From the NCBI RefSeq assembly GCF_030433715.1, contig NZ_JAROCC010000020.1, positions 1 to 41,836 of the forward strand: a stretch of DNA of 41,836 bases, given 5' to 3'. Below are positions 24,225-31,343 of the stretch, piece by piece. Origin of the DNA: Sporosarcina highlanderae (lineage in GTDB: Bacteria; Bacillota; Bacilli; Bacillales_A; Planococcaceae). The translations under genes were made by a program, and so were the position numbers. The notes under the pieces were generated by a model that was given only the letters and a program-made list of their open reading frames with translations, was not told the origin of the DNA and did no database searches. Positions within the stretch are counted from its first letter, which is position 1. Each line of letters starts with the position of its first letter.

Positions 24225-24585
24225 GGCCGCTCAGCACACTCGCCAACACTGATTTCTTATTGTCCTCCACAGTGACCGACTCCAACGACTTCGGATTCAG
24301 ACATAGACGATCTGAGTATGCCAGGATGTCTTTTCTCAAATTTTCGAGCGTGGCAACAATAGCCGACTTTTTCGTACCACCTGCCGCCGTCTCCGTTTCA
24401 TATTTATAGTTGGATGCAACGAATTCCTGCGTAGCTTTATGATATTGAGTAAGCAAATCGCAATATATGCTGATTACAATGTCGTATTCTTTCTTATAGG
24501 TGCCGAGTTTCTTCATATCTGCGACAACATTCTTTCTCAAATCAACCGTTTTATGCTCAATGATTTCCGCTTTCTTTTTCACCAT
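24217..24585 (-). CDS. terS: Terminase small subunit (P27 family)
   Basis: A 122-residue P27-type TerS (PF05119): helical, with LGTYKKEYDIVISIYCDLLTQYHKATQEF and the conserved KSAIVATLENLRKDILAYSDRLCLNP. ATG 24585 follows GGAGGTGAGG; a TTG seven codons earlier lacks a site. It recognises the packaging site and recruits TerL. Confidence 0.92.
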   Translation of the reverse strand: MVKKKAEIIEHKTVDLRKNVVADMKKLGTYKKEYDIVISIYCDLLTQYHKATQEFVASNYKYETETAAGGTKKSAIVATLENLRKDILAYSDRLCLNPKSLESVTVEDNKKSVLASVLSGLE

Positions 24586-24692
24586 GTCCTCACCTCCGAT
24601 CGTCAAAGCAGGCCAAAAAAAGTTTTCTGGAAGGTCGTTCTATTGGAAACGCCTCCCCTCTTCGCTCCCATTGTGTTAAAATTTCAGATAAC

Positions 24693-25034
24693 TCAAAGGG
24701 GGGGAGTCAGTTTTTCCTTTGTTTCGCCGAACAATTGTTTCTTGATGCGCTCGCACCACTGCTTGCCCTTGGCTGTCAGCTCCCCCGTCAACCTATTGTG
24801 CATACCTTCATGGCATCCATTGCATAGACTCAATAGGTTAATGTTTGTCAGGCCGAACTCAGGATATAACTCAAGCGGGAATATATGATGGACAGTCGTG
24901 GCTGGCGTTGTATTGCCGTACCGTCTACACTCCCTACACCGGTATTCGTCCCGTCTAAAGATAGTCTTCCTTTTTCCGTCCCAAGTTTTTGTGCGGTAGA
25001 ATTTATCATCGCTTTTATAGCGTCCGTATTTCAT
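24693..25034 (-). CDS. HNH endonuclease of the packaging module
   Basis: A 113-residue HNH nuclease with paired zinc cysteines CRECRRYG and CNGCHEGMHNR around the VHHIFPLELYP core. HNH proteins beside terS-terL-portal are needed for cos cleavage in HK97-like phages, so this is not simply a homing enzyme. It overlaps the upstream gene by ATGA and is separated from terS by a 107-bp gap that may hold cos. Confidence 0.94.
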   Translation of the reverse strand: MKYGRYKSDDKFYRTKTWDGKRKTIFRRDEYRCRECRRYGNTTPATTVHHIFPLELYPEFGLTNINLLSLCNGCHEGMHNRLTGELTAKGKQWCERIKKQLFGETKEKLTPPL

Positions 25035-25312
25035 AGGTCCGCACGTCCATAGTTGACGAGATTGTATTTAAGTAAAGACATTCGTTCTCCAATTTGTTCA
25101 AACAGTAAAACTCGTTCTTCAACAACAGTTGACTTGGCCCGTTTGCGCTGAAGCTGACGAACCTTCTTGTCCGTCACAAACGATGTGTAATGGTAGTAAC
25201 AGTGTTCGCATGTGAAATACGTCTCACGAATCTCGTTCGGATGTGATTTCTCTTTGAATTCCACATCATTAATCTTCCCGCAGTGGTCGCAGAGTGCTGT
25301 TACCATATCCAT
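25031..25312 (-). CDS. Zinc-ribbon hypothetical protein (93 aa)
   Basis: CDHCGKIND and CEHCYYHYTS form a CxxC...CxxC zinc ribbon at the N-terminus; a basic helix (VRQLQRKRAK) and a hydrophilic end follow. Such proteins precede the packaging HNH gene in Bacillus phages and are sometimes mislabelled transglycosylase. Function unknown. Confidence 0.8.
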   Translation of the reverse strand: MDMVTALCDHCGKINDVEFKEKSHPNEIRETYFTCEHCYYHYTSFVTDKKVRQLQRKRAKSTVVEERVLLFEQIGERMSLLKYNLVNYGRADL

Positions 25313-25322
25313 CCCTCCCCAA

Positions 25323-25349
25323 TAAAAAAGACACCCGCTATGGATGTCT
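25323..25349 (-). terminator. Terminator after the lipoprotein gene
   Basis: On minus, AGACATCC-ATAGC-GGGTGTCT followed by six T, starting at the stop codon of the lipoprotein gene. It divides the early/middle genes and the lipoprotein from the packaging and structural genes, so late genes may need read-through or a late promoter between here and terS. Confidence 0.85.
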
Positions 25350-25717
25350 CATTCCCCGGTAACATTCCCGGACTTTATTATATTCTTGATTCCATTGCGT
25401 ATTTCTTCGTAGTCCTTCTTGTCGCTTTCGAGATAGTCAGTGCCATCGAATGATAGAATGAGCCCACTTGTGTATGAATACACCCTGTCTTCTTCTTCGG
25501 TCATTTCGGCCCTGGCATACTTATCAATGTATCGATCAAGTGTCTCTTGCTCTTTTGCGTTGGCTGCTGATTCTTCTTTAACCATTCTGTCCAAGATTGA
25601 CAGAACCTGTTGAGTATCCTTAGCAATGCCTTCGCCGATGTTTTCATGTGTTTTTGCCTTACTTGAGCAAGCTACGAGTAGCATTGCCATCACTCCGATG
25701 ATTAGTAGTTTCTTCAT
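25349..25717 (-). CDS. Phage-encoded lipoprotein, possible superinfection-exclusion factor
   Basis: A 122-residue protein with a lipoprotein signal peptide: MKKLLIIGVMAMLLVAC, cysteine 17 in an LVAC lipobox. The mature part is acidic and helical (DRMVKEESAANAKEQETLDRYIDK). ATG 25717 has AGGAGGGGATGGG upstream, and an open frame further up lies in another gene. A phage protein tethered outside the membrane next to a terminator fits a superinfection-exclusion or conversion gene, as with Ltp-type lipoproteins of lactic phages, but there is no sequence match that I can name. Confidence 0.85.
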   Translation of the reverse strand: MKKLLIIGVMAMLLVACSSKAKTHENIGEGIAKDTQQVLSILDRMVKEESAANAKEQETLDRYIDKYARAEMTEEEDRVYSYTSGLILSFDGTDYLESDKKDYEEIRNGIKNIIKSGNVTGE

Positions 25718-25886
25718 CCCATCCCCTCCTGTTATCATCATATCCGAATAAACAGGAAAATAACACCATAAAAAGATAACCACCCACACGCAGAACTAAC
25801 ACAACATGCCGTTGCTGTTTCCGCAGCTGTTCGACAAGTCCGTGCAGGTGGTTAAATTGGGGGAATGGAATCACTACACGGCTCAT
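25659..25886 (-). CDS. Small basic protein with one membrane helix, overlapping the lipoprotein gene
   Basis: A 75-residue frame whose last 59 bp overlap the start of the lipoprotein gene and contain its ribosome binding site. The N-terminal half is amphipathic and basic (FNHLHGLVEQLRKQQRHVV), followed by a hydrophobic segment (LRVGGYLFMVLFSCLFGY). The upstream ribosome binding site is weak (CTGCGG). It fills an otherwise empty gap, so it is plausible but unproven. Confidence 0.45.
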   Translation of the reverse strand: MSRVVIPFPQFNHLHGLVEQLRKQQRHVVLVLRVGGYLFMVLFSCLFGYDDNRRGWDEETTNHRSDGNATRSLLK

Positions 25887-26016
25887 ATGTCCGCAGGTTT
25901 TATGCCGCTCTTATGTCGGCAAGCAGGATAAACTCCCGCTAACTTCATTTTCCCCTTGTTAGCACATCAAGTAAACAAATGACCAATGTGGCTAATGTGG
26001 TGAAAAGTGTCGGGAT

Positions 26017-26271
26017 TTAAAGTCTGGCGAATTCCCCTTTCAATTCGGTCAGCTTTTCCCTTAATACATCAAGTACCCTATTCTTCATATCTGTATCCAT
26101 CTCATACTCGCTGCTACCAATCGCACCATAAGCGGTCGATTTGAATATATACGTAGTAGTCCTTTTTATAATCTTTCCCGTCCACACCTTTTCTGCGGAA
26201 AGGATGAACCTTTCCAATTTCCTAATTTCCCTTTGGATTTCATTCGCCCGATTCAGTTCTTCGTGAGTCAT
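26017..26271 (-). CDS. Hypothetical phage protein (84 aa)
   Basis: An 84-residue protein with helical ends (ELNRANEIQREIRKLERFIL and VLDVLREKLTELKGEFA) and a beta-rich middle. No membrane segment, no family known to me. It stands just downstream of the ArpU-like gene. Confidence 0.75.
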   Translation of the reverse strand: MTHEELNRANEIQREIRKLERFILSAEKVWTGKIIKRTTTYIFKSTAYGAIGSSEYEMDTDMKNRVLDVLREKLTELKGEFARL

Positions 26272-26283
26272 TAGCTACCCTCC

Positions 26284-26688
26284 TCATTCATCCAACTTCA
26301 CCACGATGATATCCCTAATCTGATTCGCCGTATGTCGACTTATATTCAAATGATCCGCAATGGCGCTCATCTTCATTCCATCGAGAATACAGTCTAATAT
26401 GACCTTTTCCCGTTCATCTGTGATATTTTTCGACTGCCGATTGATATAGTCCACACGAGCAAGGTATTTCGCCATCCTGTCATACTTTTTGTCACGGCGT
26501 TCGACTTCTGCCTGGACTGGATTGGAAGGCCCCGAGTTACCCCGAGGCTCGTCCGAATAGGAAGCAACGCCGACTGATTCCGTGATATTCAAATCCGACT
26601 TGATGCGGCTAATCTCTCTCACAAGCCAGTGATAGTCCCGTAGTATGCCATATATTTCATGGCGCGAGAACGGTTTTGTTTTAGTCAT
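26284..26688 (-). CDS. ArpU/RinA-like late transcription regulator
   Basis: A 134-residue protein with a sigma region 4-like helix-turn-helix at the C-terminus (about 100-132: REKVILDCILDGMKMSAIAD, then HLNISRHTANQIRDIIVV), a central linker of charged residues, and an N-terminal helix. Position just before the packaging genes and this layout are typical of ArpU/RinA regulators that switch on late transcription in Gram-positive phages. ATG follows AAGGAGGGGG. Confidence 0.85.
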   Translation of the reverse strand: MTKTKPFSRHEIYGILRDYHWLVREISRIKSDLNITESVGVASYSDEPRGNSGPSNPVQAEVERRDKKYDRMAKYLARVDYINRQSKNITDEREKVILDCILDGMKMSAIADHLNISRHTANQIRDIIVVKLDE

Positions 26689-26700
26689 GCTGCCCCCTCC

Positions 26701-26922
26701 TTACTGAAAAGCTACTGATTCATACAAATCCAACAACCCAGGTAAAGTTTCTTCATGTCGTAATTTATCGTACACATCCCCCGAAAATGTGATTTCATAG
26801 GTCTTTGTTCGAAAGGTTAACAGGCGCGCACTTGGCGAATGGTCAACTTGATAGACCTCTTCCTGTTTATTCATGAAAATCATGGAACTAATCATTTCGA
26901 TTTTAAACTTTAACCGTGTCAA
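26701..26922 (-). CDS. Small hypothetical protein (73 aa)
   Basis: The TTG at 26922 lies 9 bp after AAGGAGG; an ATG directly abutting that site is less likely. The product is basic at the start (TRLKFKIEMISSMIFMN) and acidic at the end. It overlaps the zinc-ribbon gene upstream by 20 bp. Function unknown. Confidence 0.6.
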   Translation of the reverse strand: MTRLKFKIEMISSMIFMNKQEEVYQVDHSPSARLLTFRTKTYEITFSGDVYDKLRHEETLPGLLDLYESVAFQ

Positions 26923-27049
26923 CTTTCTCATCCTCCTTGCGTAGCACATCCCTGATCGCCTTTTCGAAGCACGTATAGCATAAATGTTTCCCCCGTTGCC
27001 TCACCGGATTAGAATTGCATTCCACACACTTTACTTTTGTTCCAAACAT
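26903..27049 (-). CDS. Zinc-ribbon mini-protein (48 aa)
   Basis: ATG 27049 has AAAGGGGGA upstream. The 48 residues hold CVECNSNPV and CYTCFEKA, a clear CxxC-x(15)-CxxC zinc ribbon, followed by a charged tail. Probably a DNA- or protein-binding adaptor; function unknown. Confidence 0.7.
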   Translation of the reverse strand: MFGTKVKCVECNSNPVRQRGKHLCYTCFEKAIRDVLRKEDEKVDTVKV

Positions 27050-27141
27050 ATCGCGTTTCCCCCTTTTGAATAGTTTGATTGTAAAGCCCCCTGTCATCCC
27101 TTGGTGTTAAATAGAGTCATCGTACTGTTGATTATTTTTTA

Positions 27142-27315
27142 TTAATCGTTAACTCCTTTTATTTTTACGCCAAGGATAGCAAGCGTCGTTAAGATTCCTC
27201 CACGCTCTCCTTTCGAATATTCTCGGTAATTTTCGCCATATGCGACTTCATCATTTCCCCTTTCGGAAACGCGGTCAAAGTAGGCACGAATTTTTTCTTC
27301 TTTTTCAATTTCCAA
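27142..27315 (-). CDS. Small hypothetical protein (57 aa)
   Basis: TTG 27315 follows AGGAGGGAATACT. The 57-residue product is acidic at its start (MEIEKEEKIRAYFDRVSERG), then neutral with a hydrophobic C-terminal part (GILTTLAILGVKIKG). It fills a gap in the operon. No family recognised. Between 27049 and 27142 I see no gene. Confidence 0.65.
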   Translation of the reverse strand: MEIEKEEKIRAYFDRVSERGNDEVAYGENYREYSKGERGGILTTLAILGVKIKGVND

Positions 27316-27344
27316 AGTATTCCCTCCTCATAAACAGTTTGTGT

Positions 27345-27515
27345 CTACTCCCAAGCCAAACTTCCATTCATCGCCCGTTCGAATTCTGCCTTGAGTTCGC
27401 TATCGCTCATAGCCTCATACATTGATTCCGGATACGGCGTCCATATTGCGAGTAAACCGATAATTTGATCGCGTTCGTGGTCGGGTAGTTTATACTTTTC
27501 GGTTGATGCTGTCAT
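27345..27515 (-). CDS. Small hypothetical protein (56 aa)
   Basis: ATG 27515 lies within the 3' end of the MazG-like gene (26-bp overlap), so it is coupled. The acidic product (MTASTEKYKLPDHERDQIIG, ending FERAMNGSLAWE) has no membrane segment. Unknown function. Confidence 0.65.
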   Translation of the reverse strand: MTASTEKYKLPDHERDQIIGLLAIWTPYPESMYEAMSDSELKAEFERAMNGSLAWE

Positions 27516-27819
27516 GAGCAGAAAAGCCTTTCGGATATCTTTGCCGTAACTTCTCGATGTTTGCAGTCGCTATGGATTCAAGTGACAGTCCGAGCATAGT
27601 GGTGATACCTGCGATATAATGCAACACGTCACCAAGTTCTTCTTCCACAGCATATAAATCAAGATTGTGGTCGTGATGGAATGACTTTTTGAGAATGTCG
27701 ATGACTTCCCCTGATTCTCCTGCCAACCCCATTGAATAATTCGAGACGGATCCTTTCAAGTCACCTACGTAGTCTGGCAAGGTGCGTTCGGATAGTTTCT
27801 GGTATTCGGATATGTTCAA
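27490..27819 (-). CDS. MazG-like nucleotide pyrophosphohydrolase
   Basis: A 109-residue member of the all-alpha NTP pyrophosphatase superfamily. The metal-binding motifs are visible: GLAGESGEVIDILKK and EEELGDVLHYIAGI, the E-x-x-E...E-x-x-D pattern. It may clean nucleotide pools or lower (p)ppGpp during phage growth. It overlaps the DUF3310 gene by ATGA. Confidence 0.9.
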   Translation of the reverse strand: MNISEYQKLSERTLPDYVGDLKGSVSNYSMGLAGESGEVIDILKKSFHHDHNLDLYAVEEELGDVLHYIAGITTMLGLSLESIATANIEKLRQRYPKGFSAHDSINRKV

Positions 27820-28148
27820 TTCGACTCCTCCAATTCAATCAATTCTTCGAGGAACCTTTCCGCTTTTCGCAAGTCCTCGACACCGTTCTTTTTATTGAAC
27901 CGAGTAATATATTTGATGATGTTGCCCTTGAAGTAACCACGCAATTCTTCTTTTGAGAAGTTTGCTTTCCCATACTTGAAAACATCAATTCCACCTTCGA
28001 GGTAATGGGCAGGACGGATAGGATCGTCGATATATTCTTCAGTTCTCGCATGAACCGTCCCGAATTCGTCTTTGAGTTCAGTTACTATCTTTTCCGTAAC
28101 CGGTCTTGACGGCTTAGTGGTGAAACTTGGCTTTTCAAAAGGACTCAC
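27816..28148 (-). CDS. DUF3310 (SaV-like nucleotide kinase fold) protein
   Basis: A 110-residue protein. The C-terminal 65 residues carry the DUF3310 signature: RPAHYLEGGIDVF, then FKGNIIKYITRFNKKNG and DLRKAERFLEELI. Such proteins are common in Gram-positive phages. The N-terminal 40 residues are proline-rich and likely flexible. GTG start overlaps the previous stop (GTGA). Confidence 0.85.
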   Translation of the reverse strand: MSPFEKPSFTTKPSRPVTEKIVTELKDEFGTVHARTEEYIDDPIRPAHYLEGGIDVFKYGKANFSKEELRGYFKGNIIKYITRFNKKNGVEDLRKAERFLEELIELEESN

Positions 28149-29212
28149 GCCATCACCTCATCCACTTGTTTATGCAGTCCAACATACTGCTCCATCATCC
28201 ACAGATTCATGCGTTCCGTATTCTTCAGACGACTCAACATGCGTTTCAGACGTTCATTCTCGCTGTTTAGGTTACGGTAATCTATTTCAAGATTGCGATA
28301 GTCAGCTTCGTAATTTTTGAGACGGTTGTTTTCGACTTGTAAGGCTGTGATTTCGGAAACTGCATCGGAAGCGACAAGGCTTTCTTCAAGTTCAGCAACT
28401 TTATTTTCCAATCGTGTAATTTCATCGTCTTTACGACCGATTTCTTCCCGATGTTTGTCTTGATAGCTGCCAAAATCTTTCACAGCAGTTTCGAACTTAG
28501 ACTTTACAGACTTGTATTTTGCCTTGTAATCTATCGTACTGGCGTTCTGTGCATTCGACATAGATTTACCCTCCTTATTCTCTTTCGGCTGTTCAGCATC
28601 TTGCAACGGCTTGGTAAGCCCATTGTCACGCTTCCATTGTTGCAACCTGTGCGAACCGATACGTAAATCGGCAGCAATCAGCGCGTCCGAATGCTTCTTA
28701 TTCTTCCGTGCCTGGTAGTCAGCGAGTGTCATGCCCTTCAGTGGCTTTCCATCATGGGATTCCCTTTCAGGAACGGTTGACGGGCGTGTAGTCAATCCCA
28801 TCTCCTTTTTCCAATCATAAAAACGGACCGTGGACCAACGAATCTTTTTCATGATATCTTTGTCAATCATGCCCTTGGCTTTCATGGCGTTGTATTCGTC
28901 CACAGTTAGGGTGCCTTTCACGTTAGGGGTTTTCTTGATTATTCGTTCAGGTTTTCCATCGGACAGTTTCAACAATCGTTCCCCGAGTGTGCGTATCGCT
29001 TGCGCAGCGGAACAATCACATTGAATCGTATTGACATCCTGTTTATTACATTTATCAAAACGTTGCTCTTCCAGTACGTCCAATCTCGCCATGATCGCAA
29101 GGCGTTCCTTTTGCTTCCGTTTACGATTGGCCCGAAGTTTTTCCTTATCTGTCTTACTTAATGCCCGTAAAAGTTTTTCTGCGGCGTAATCGTCTGCGTA
29201 ATTGATTGTCAC
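28145..29212 (-). CDS. Tandem helix-turn-helix and coiled-coil DNA-binding protein
   Basis: A 355-residue protein not matched to a named family. An N-terminal basic helix is followed by a cysteine pair region (CNKQDVNTIQCDC). Two repeats of about 36 residues follow: LTVDEYNAMKAKGMIDKDIM (about 101-138), ending RFYDWKKEMGL, and MTLADYQARKNKKHSDALIA (about 160-196), ending LQQWKRDNGL. Each looks like a small HTH module of homeodomain or transposase type. The C-terminal half (about 230-340) is a long coiled-coil. It probably binds DNA as a dimer, during replication or transcription. GTG start overlaps the sigma factor stop by 4 bp. Confidence 0.8.
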   Translation of the reverse strand: MTINYADDYAAEKLLRALSKTDKEKLRANRKRKQKERLAIMARLDVLEEQRFDKCNKQDVNTIQCDCSAAQAIRTLGERLLKLSDGKPERIIKKTPNVKGTLTVDEYNAMKAKGMIDKDIMKKIRWSTVRFYDWKKEMGLTTRPSTVPERESHDGKPLKGMTLADYQARKNKKHSDALIAADLRIGSHRLQQWKRDNGLTKPLQDAEQPKENKEGKSMSNAQNASTIDYKAKYKSVKSKFETAVKDFGSYQDKHREEIGRKDDEITRLENKVAELEESLVASDAVSEITALQVENNRLKNYEADYRNLEIDYRNLNSENERLKRMLSRLKNTERMNLWMMEQYVGLHKQVDEVMA

Positions 29213-29883
29213 ATTACTCCCTCCGTTCGCAATTTGTTACGTATATCTATCAAAATATGTCCGACCCTTGTCCTGGATATGCCCAAGGTAGGCGCTATTT
29301 CCGACTGTGAGTACCCTTCATATAATTTCTGAATGATGTACATTTCACGTGGGTTTAACTTCTTGGTGAATTCCTCGATGAATACGGAAGACAAGTCTTC
29401 GTTATATTGCAAAGTGTCAAGAATCGTTAGTCCTCCATCGTCCCCAAGTGGATTTTCAATATTGACGGCGTGCCGGGTATCGAAGTATTTCCTCGCCCCG
29501 GCCACCGCGAATTCAGTAGCTTCAAAATGCTTTGCAATCACATCATCAGTTTCTGTCCACATGATCGACCTCTCAATTTGCCAAGCAAGACGAATCACGT
29601 GGATTGGCACACGTACAAAATGCGATTTGTCGTGCAGGCGCAGCATATAGCCCCGAATGTACTGTTGAGCAAATGTCACAAACTTGAATCCGCTGTCAGG
29701 ATCGTATCGGTCGAAAGCGTACAGCAGGCCGATAAACCCTTCTTGCGCCAAGTCATGCATGTAATATTCATAATCGCTCCGACATAAGTTGCGAGCGTGT
29801 TTATAAACAAGCGGCGTGTATTGCTTGACGATGGATTCCCGTGTGTGTAGTGTGTCATCGATTAGTTTAGTCATCGGGATCAT
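29209..29883 (-). CDS. Phage-encoded sigma-70 family factor (SigF/G/B-like)
   Basis: A 224-residue sigma factor. Region 2 is seen in YTPLVYKHARNLCRSDYEYY, DLAQEGFIGLLYAFDRYDPD and FKFVTFAQQYIRGYMLRLHD. Region 3 follows with VRVPIHVIRLAWQIERS, and region 4 is a C-terminal HTH (EMYIIQKLYEGYSQSEIAPT, then LGISRTRVGHILIDIRNKL). Length and layout match group 3 sigma factors that run sporulation or stress regulons. It would direct RNA polymerase to phage or host promoters. An ATG three codons later is an alternative start; the gene overlaps the upstream one by 17 bp. There is no visible anti-sigma partner. Confidence 0.92.
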   Translation of the reverse strand: MIPMTKLIDDTLHTRESIVKQYTPLVYKHARNLCRSDYEYYMHDLAQEGFIGLLYAFDRYDPDSGFKFVTFAQQYIRGYMLRLHDKSHFVRVPIHVIRLAWQIERSIMWTETDDVIAKHFEATEFAVAGARKYFDTRHAVNIENPLGDDGGLTILDTLQYNEDLSSVFIEEFTKKLNPREMYIIQKLYEGYSQSEIAPTLGISRTRVGHILIDIRNKLRTEGVM

Positions 29884-30412
29884 TCGTGATCGAAATGAAG
29901 GATTCGGCAGGGTAGAAACCTTTTAAGGTTCCTCCGTCATAACATTCTTTTATATAGTCTTTTCTAATAACCGAAGTTCCGCTTGCATGTATACCTCTAT
30001 CCCCATCACGAAACTCCCCAACCTCACGTCCAATCTCCTTCCACACTCTGCGTTCCTTTTCGGCTTTGATCTCTTCGGGAGTTGCATGTCGGAAGAAGCC
30101 AAAACTCGGAACCATCCCGTTGTCAACTTCAACAAAATCGTTACCTACTCGCACGACCTTTCCAATCTTCGAAACGTTCAGGATGAATACCCAATCCCCA
30201 ACCTTGTATTCTTCCTCGACTTCGTAACCTATACGCAAGGCATCTACAAATGTTAGGAGTGGAATCCCATTCAGTTTACTGGCTTGCATTCCTGACCACT
30301 CCATCCCCCTTGCATGTTTTTCAATGAGCTGTTCATGCGTCCAATTACCGCTACGCAACATCGCCTCGATTCCCTCCGATTGCTTCTGCGTCAACTTAAC
30401 CTTCCCACTCAT
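29867..30412 (-). CDS. Hypothetical phage protein, SH3-like centre
   Basis: A 181-residue protein. An N-terminal helical part (KLTQKQSEGIEAMLRSGNWT) precedes a small beta-barrel-like segment (KVGDWVFILNVSKIGKVVRV) and FRHATPEEIKAEKERR, a segment frequent in phage proteins of the YopX neighbourhood. Function unknown. ATG start; overlaps the next gene by 4 bp. Confidence 0.8.
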   Translation of the reverse strand: MSGKVKLTQKQSEGIEAMLRSGNWTHEQLIEKHARGMEWSGMQASKLNGIPLLTFVDALRIGYEVEEEYKVGDWVFILNVSKIGKVVRVGNDFVEVDNGMVPSFGFFRHATPEEIKAEKERRVWKEIGREVGEFRDGDRGIHASGTSVIRKDYIKECYDGGTLKGFYPAESFISITNDPDD

Positions 30413-30636
30413 TTCACATTCTCCCTTCTCATAACTACCGAAAACCTTTGATAATCTTCTCGCCTATCAAATGCAGCCTTAGAGCGTCCGATGGATTTAG
30501 TTCTTTTATAGATTGCTTTTGTCTCAACAGATTCCGAACGGGAGTGGACTTCAAACCCTCTCCCGATTAGATCGTCAACACGCTTGTCCACTTCCGATTG
30601 ATTAATGTCTTTGACTTCGATGTAAAAGTACCGCAT
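30409..30636 (-). CDS. Small hypothetical protein (75 aa)
   Basis: 75 residues with a ferredoxin-like pattern at the start (MRYFYIEVKDINQSEVDKRV) and a basic C-terminus. ATG follows AAGGGGTGTATAT. Unknown function; possibly nucleic-acid binding from its charge. Confidence 0.7.
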   Translation of the reverse strand: MRYFYIEVKDINQSEVDKRVDDLIGRGFEVHSRSESVETKAIYKRTKSIGRSKAAFDRREDYQRFSVVMRRENVK

Positions 30637-30647
30637 ATATACACCCC

Positions 30648-30974
30648 TTATATGTCTGTCTGGATACGCAATATTGACTGCAATGCATTGATTTCCACTT
30701 TAATCGCATCCATTGCTGAAAATCCGGAACGAAACCTGTTAGCTGCCTTATCCCGCTCGAACTTTAAGCCAGCAACATTGCCGCGGGAAATGTCGCCGAT
30801 AATCGTAACTGGCATACCTTCCGTTTTTAATATCAGGTGTTCCTTTGATAACGCTTCGCGATATGCATATTCAGCTCTTGCCGCTTCGTCGCCCAATCGA
30901 TAAACTTCTTTTTCCGCGGCCTTCAATCTGTTTCTTGTTTCATAAAGCTCACTGACGATTGACTGTAATTCCAT
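30648..30974 (-). CDS. Coiled-coil hypothetical protein (108 aa)
   Basis: A 108-residue, mostly helical charged protein. The first half (SELYETRNRLKAAEKEVYRL, then GDEAARAEYAYREALSKEHL) looks like a coiled-coil; the rest has a glycine break and a second helix. It lies behind the RusA gene. No family assigned. Confidence 0.7.
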   Translation of the reverse strand: MELQSIVSELYETRNRLKAAEKEVYRLGDEAARAEYAYREALSKEHLILKTEGMPVTIIGDISRGNVAGLKFERDKAANRFRSGFSAMDAIKVEINALQSILRIQTDI

Positions 30975-30983
30975 ATCGCCACC

Positions 30984-31343
30984 TCACAATGTTTGTATTT
31001 CCACTACTATTCTTGGATTTTCTTTATCAACCGCAAAGCTGTGGGCGATTTCACCGACTTCGTTCCATCCATCATTTTTCAAAACTCCGCATTCGACTAA
31101 TCCGTCAAAAATGAATTTTTGCCCTGCGACGATATTATCTTTGTCTTTCCTTCTGTTTACGCAGTGCCAGGTGATGCGGAAGTCTGCCGACTCTATTGAC
31201 GGCAAACCTTCCGCACATCCCATGACTTTCTGTGTATACTTCTTTTTCATTTTTGAATATGTTCCATAATGACTCTTGGAAGCAGCTACAATTTCGTTCA
31301 TTGTGGGCAATTGACCAGGTATTTCAAATCTGACTACCTGCAT
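30984..31343 (-). CDS. RusA-family Holliday junction resolvase
   Basis: A 119-residue RusA-like nuclease (PF05866). The signature RRKDKDNIVAGQKFIFDGLV carries the catalytic acidic pair, and the end WNEVGEIAHSFAVDKENPRI is typical. It resolves recombination intermediates made by ERF with SSB. ATG 31343 overlaps the HNH stop as TGATG; a TTG one codon upstream is an alternative. Confidence 0.9.
   Translation of the reverse strand: MQVVRFEIPGQLPTMNEIVAASKSHYGTYSKMKKKYTQKVMGCAEGLPSIESADFRITWHCVNRRKDKDNIVAGQKFIFDGLVECGVLKNDGWNEVGEIAHSFAVDKENPRIVVEIQTL

Noticed and set aside
25887..26016. Late promoter or small gene in the 130-bp gap before the 26017 gene's stop
   Set aside because: A short GCCG/CGGC inverted repeat is present, but I see neither a convincing -35/-10 pair on the minus strand nor an ORF with a ribosome binding site.
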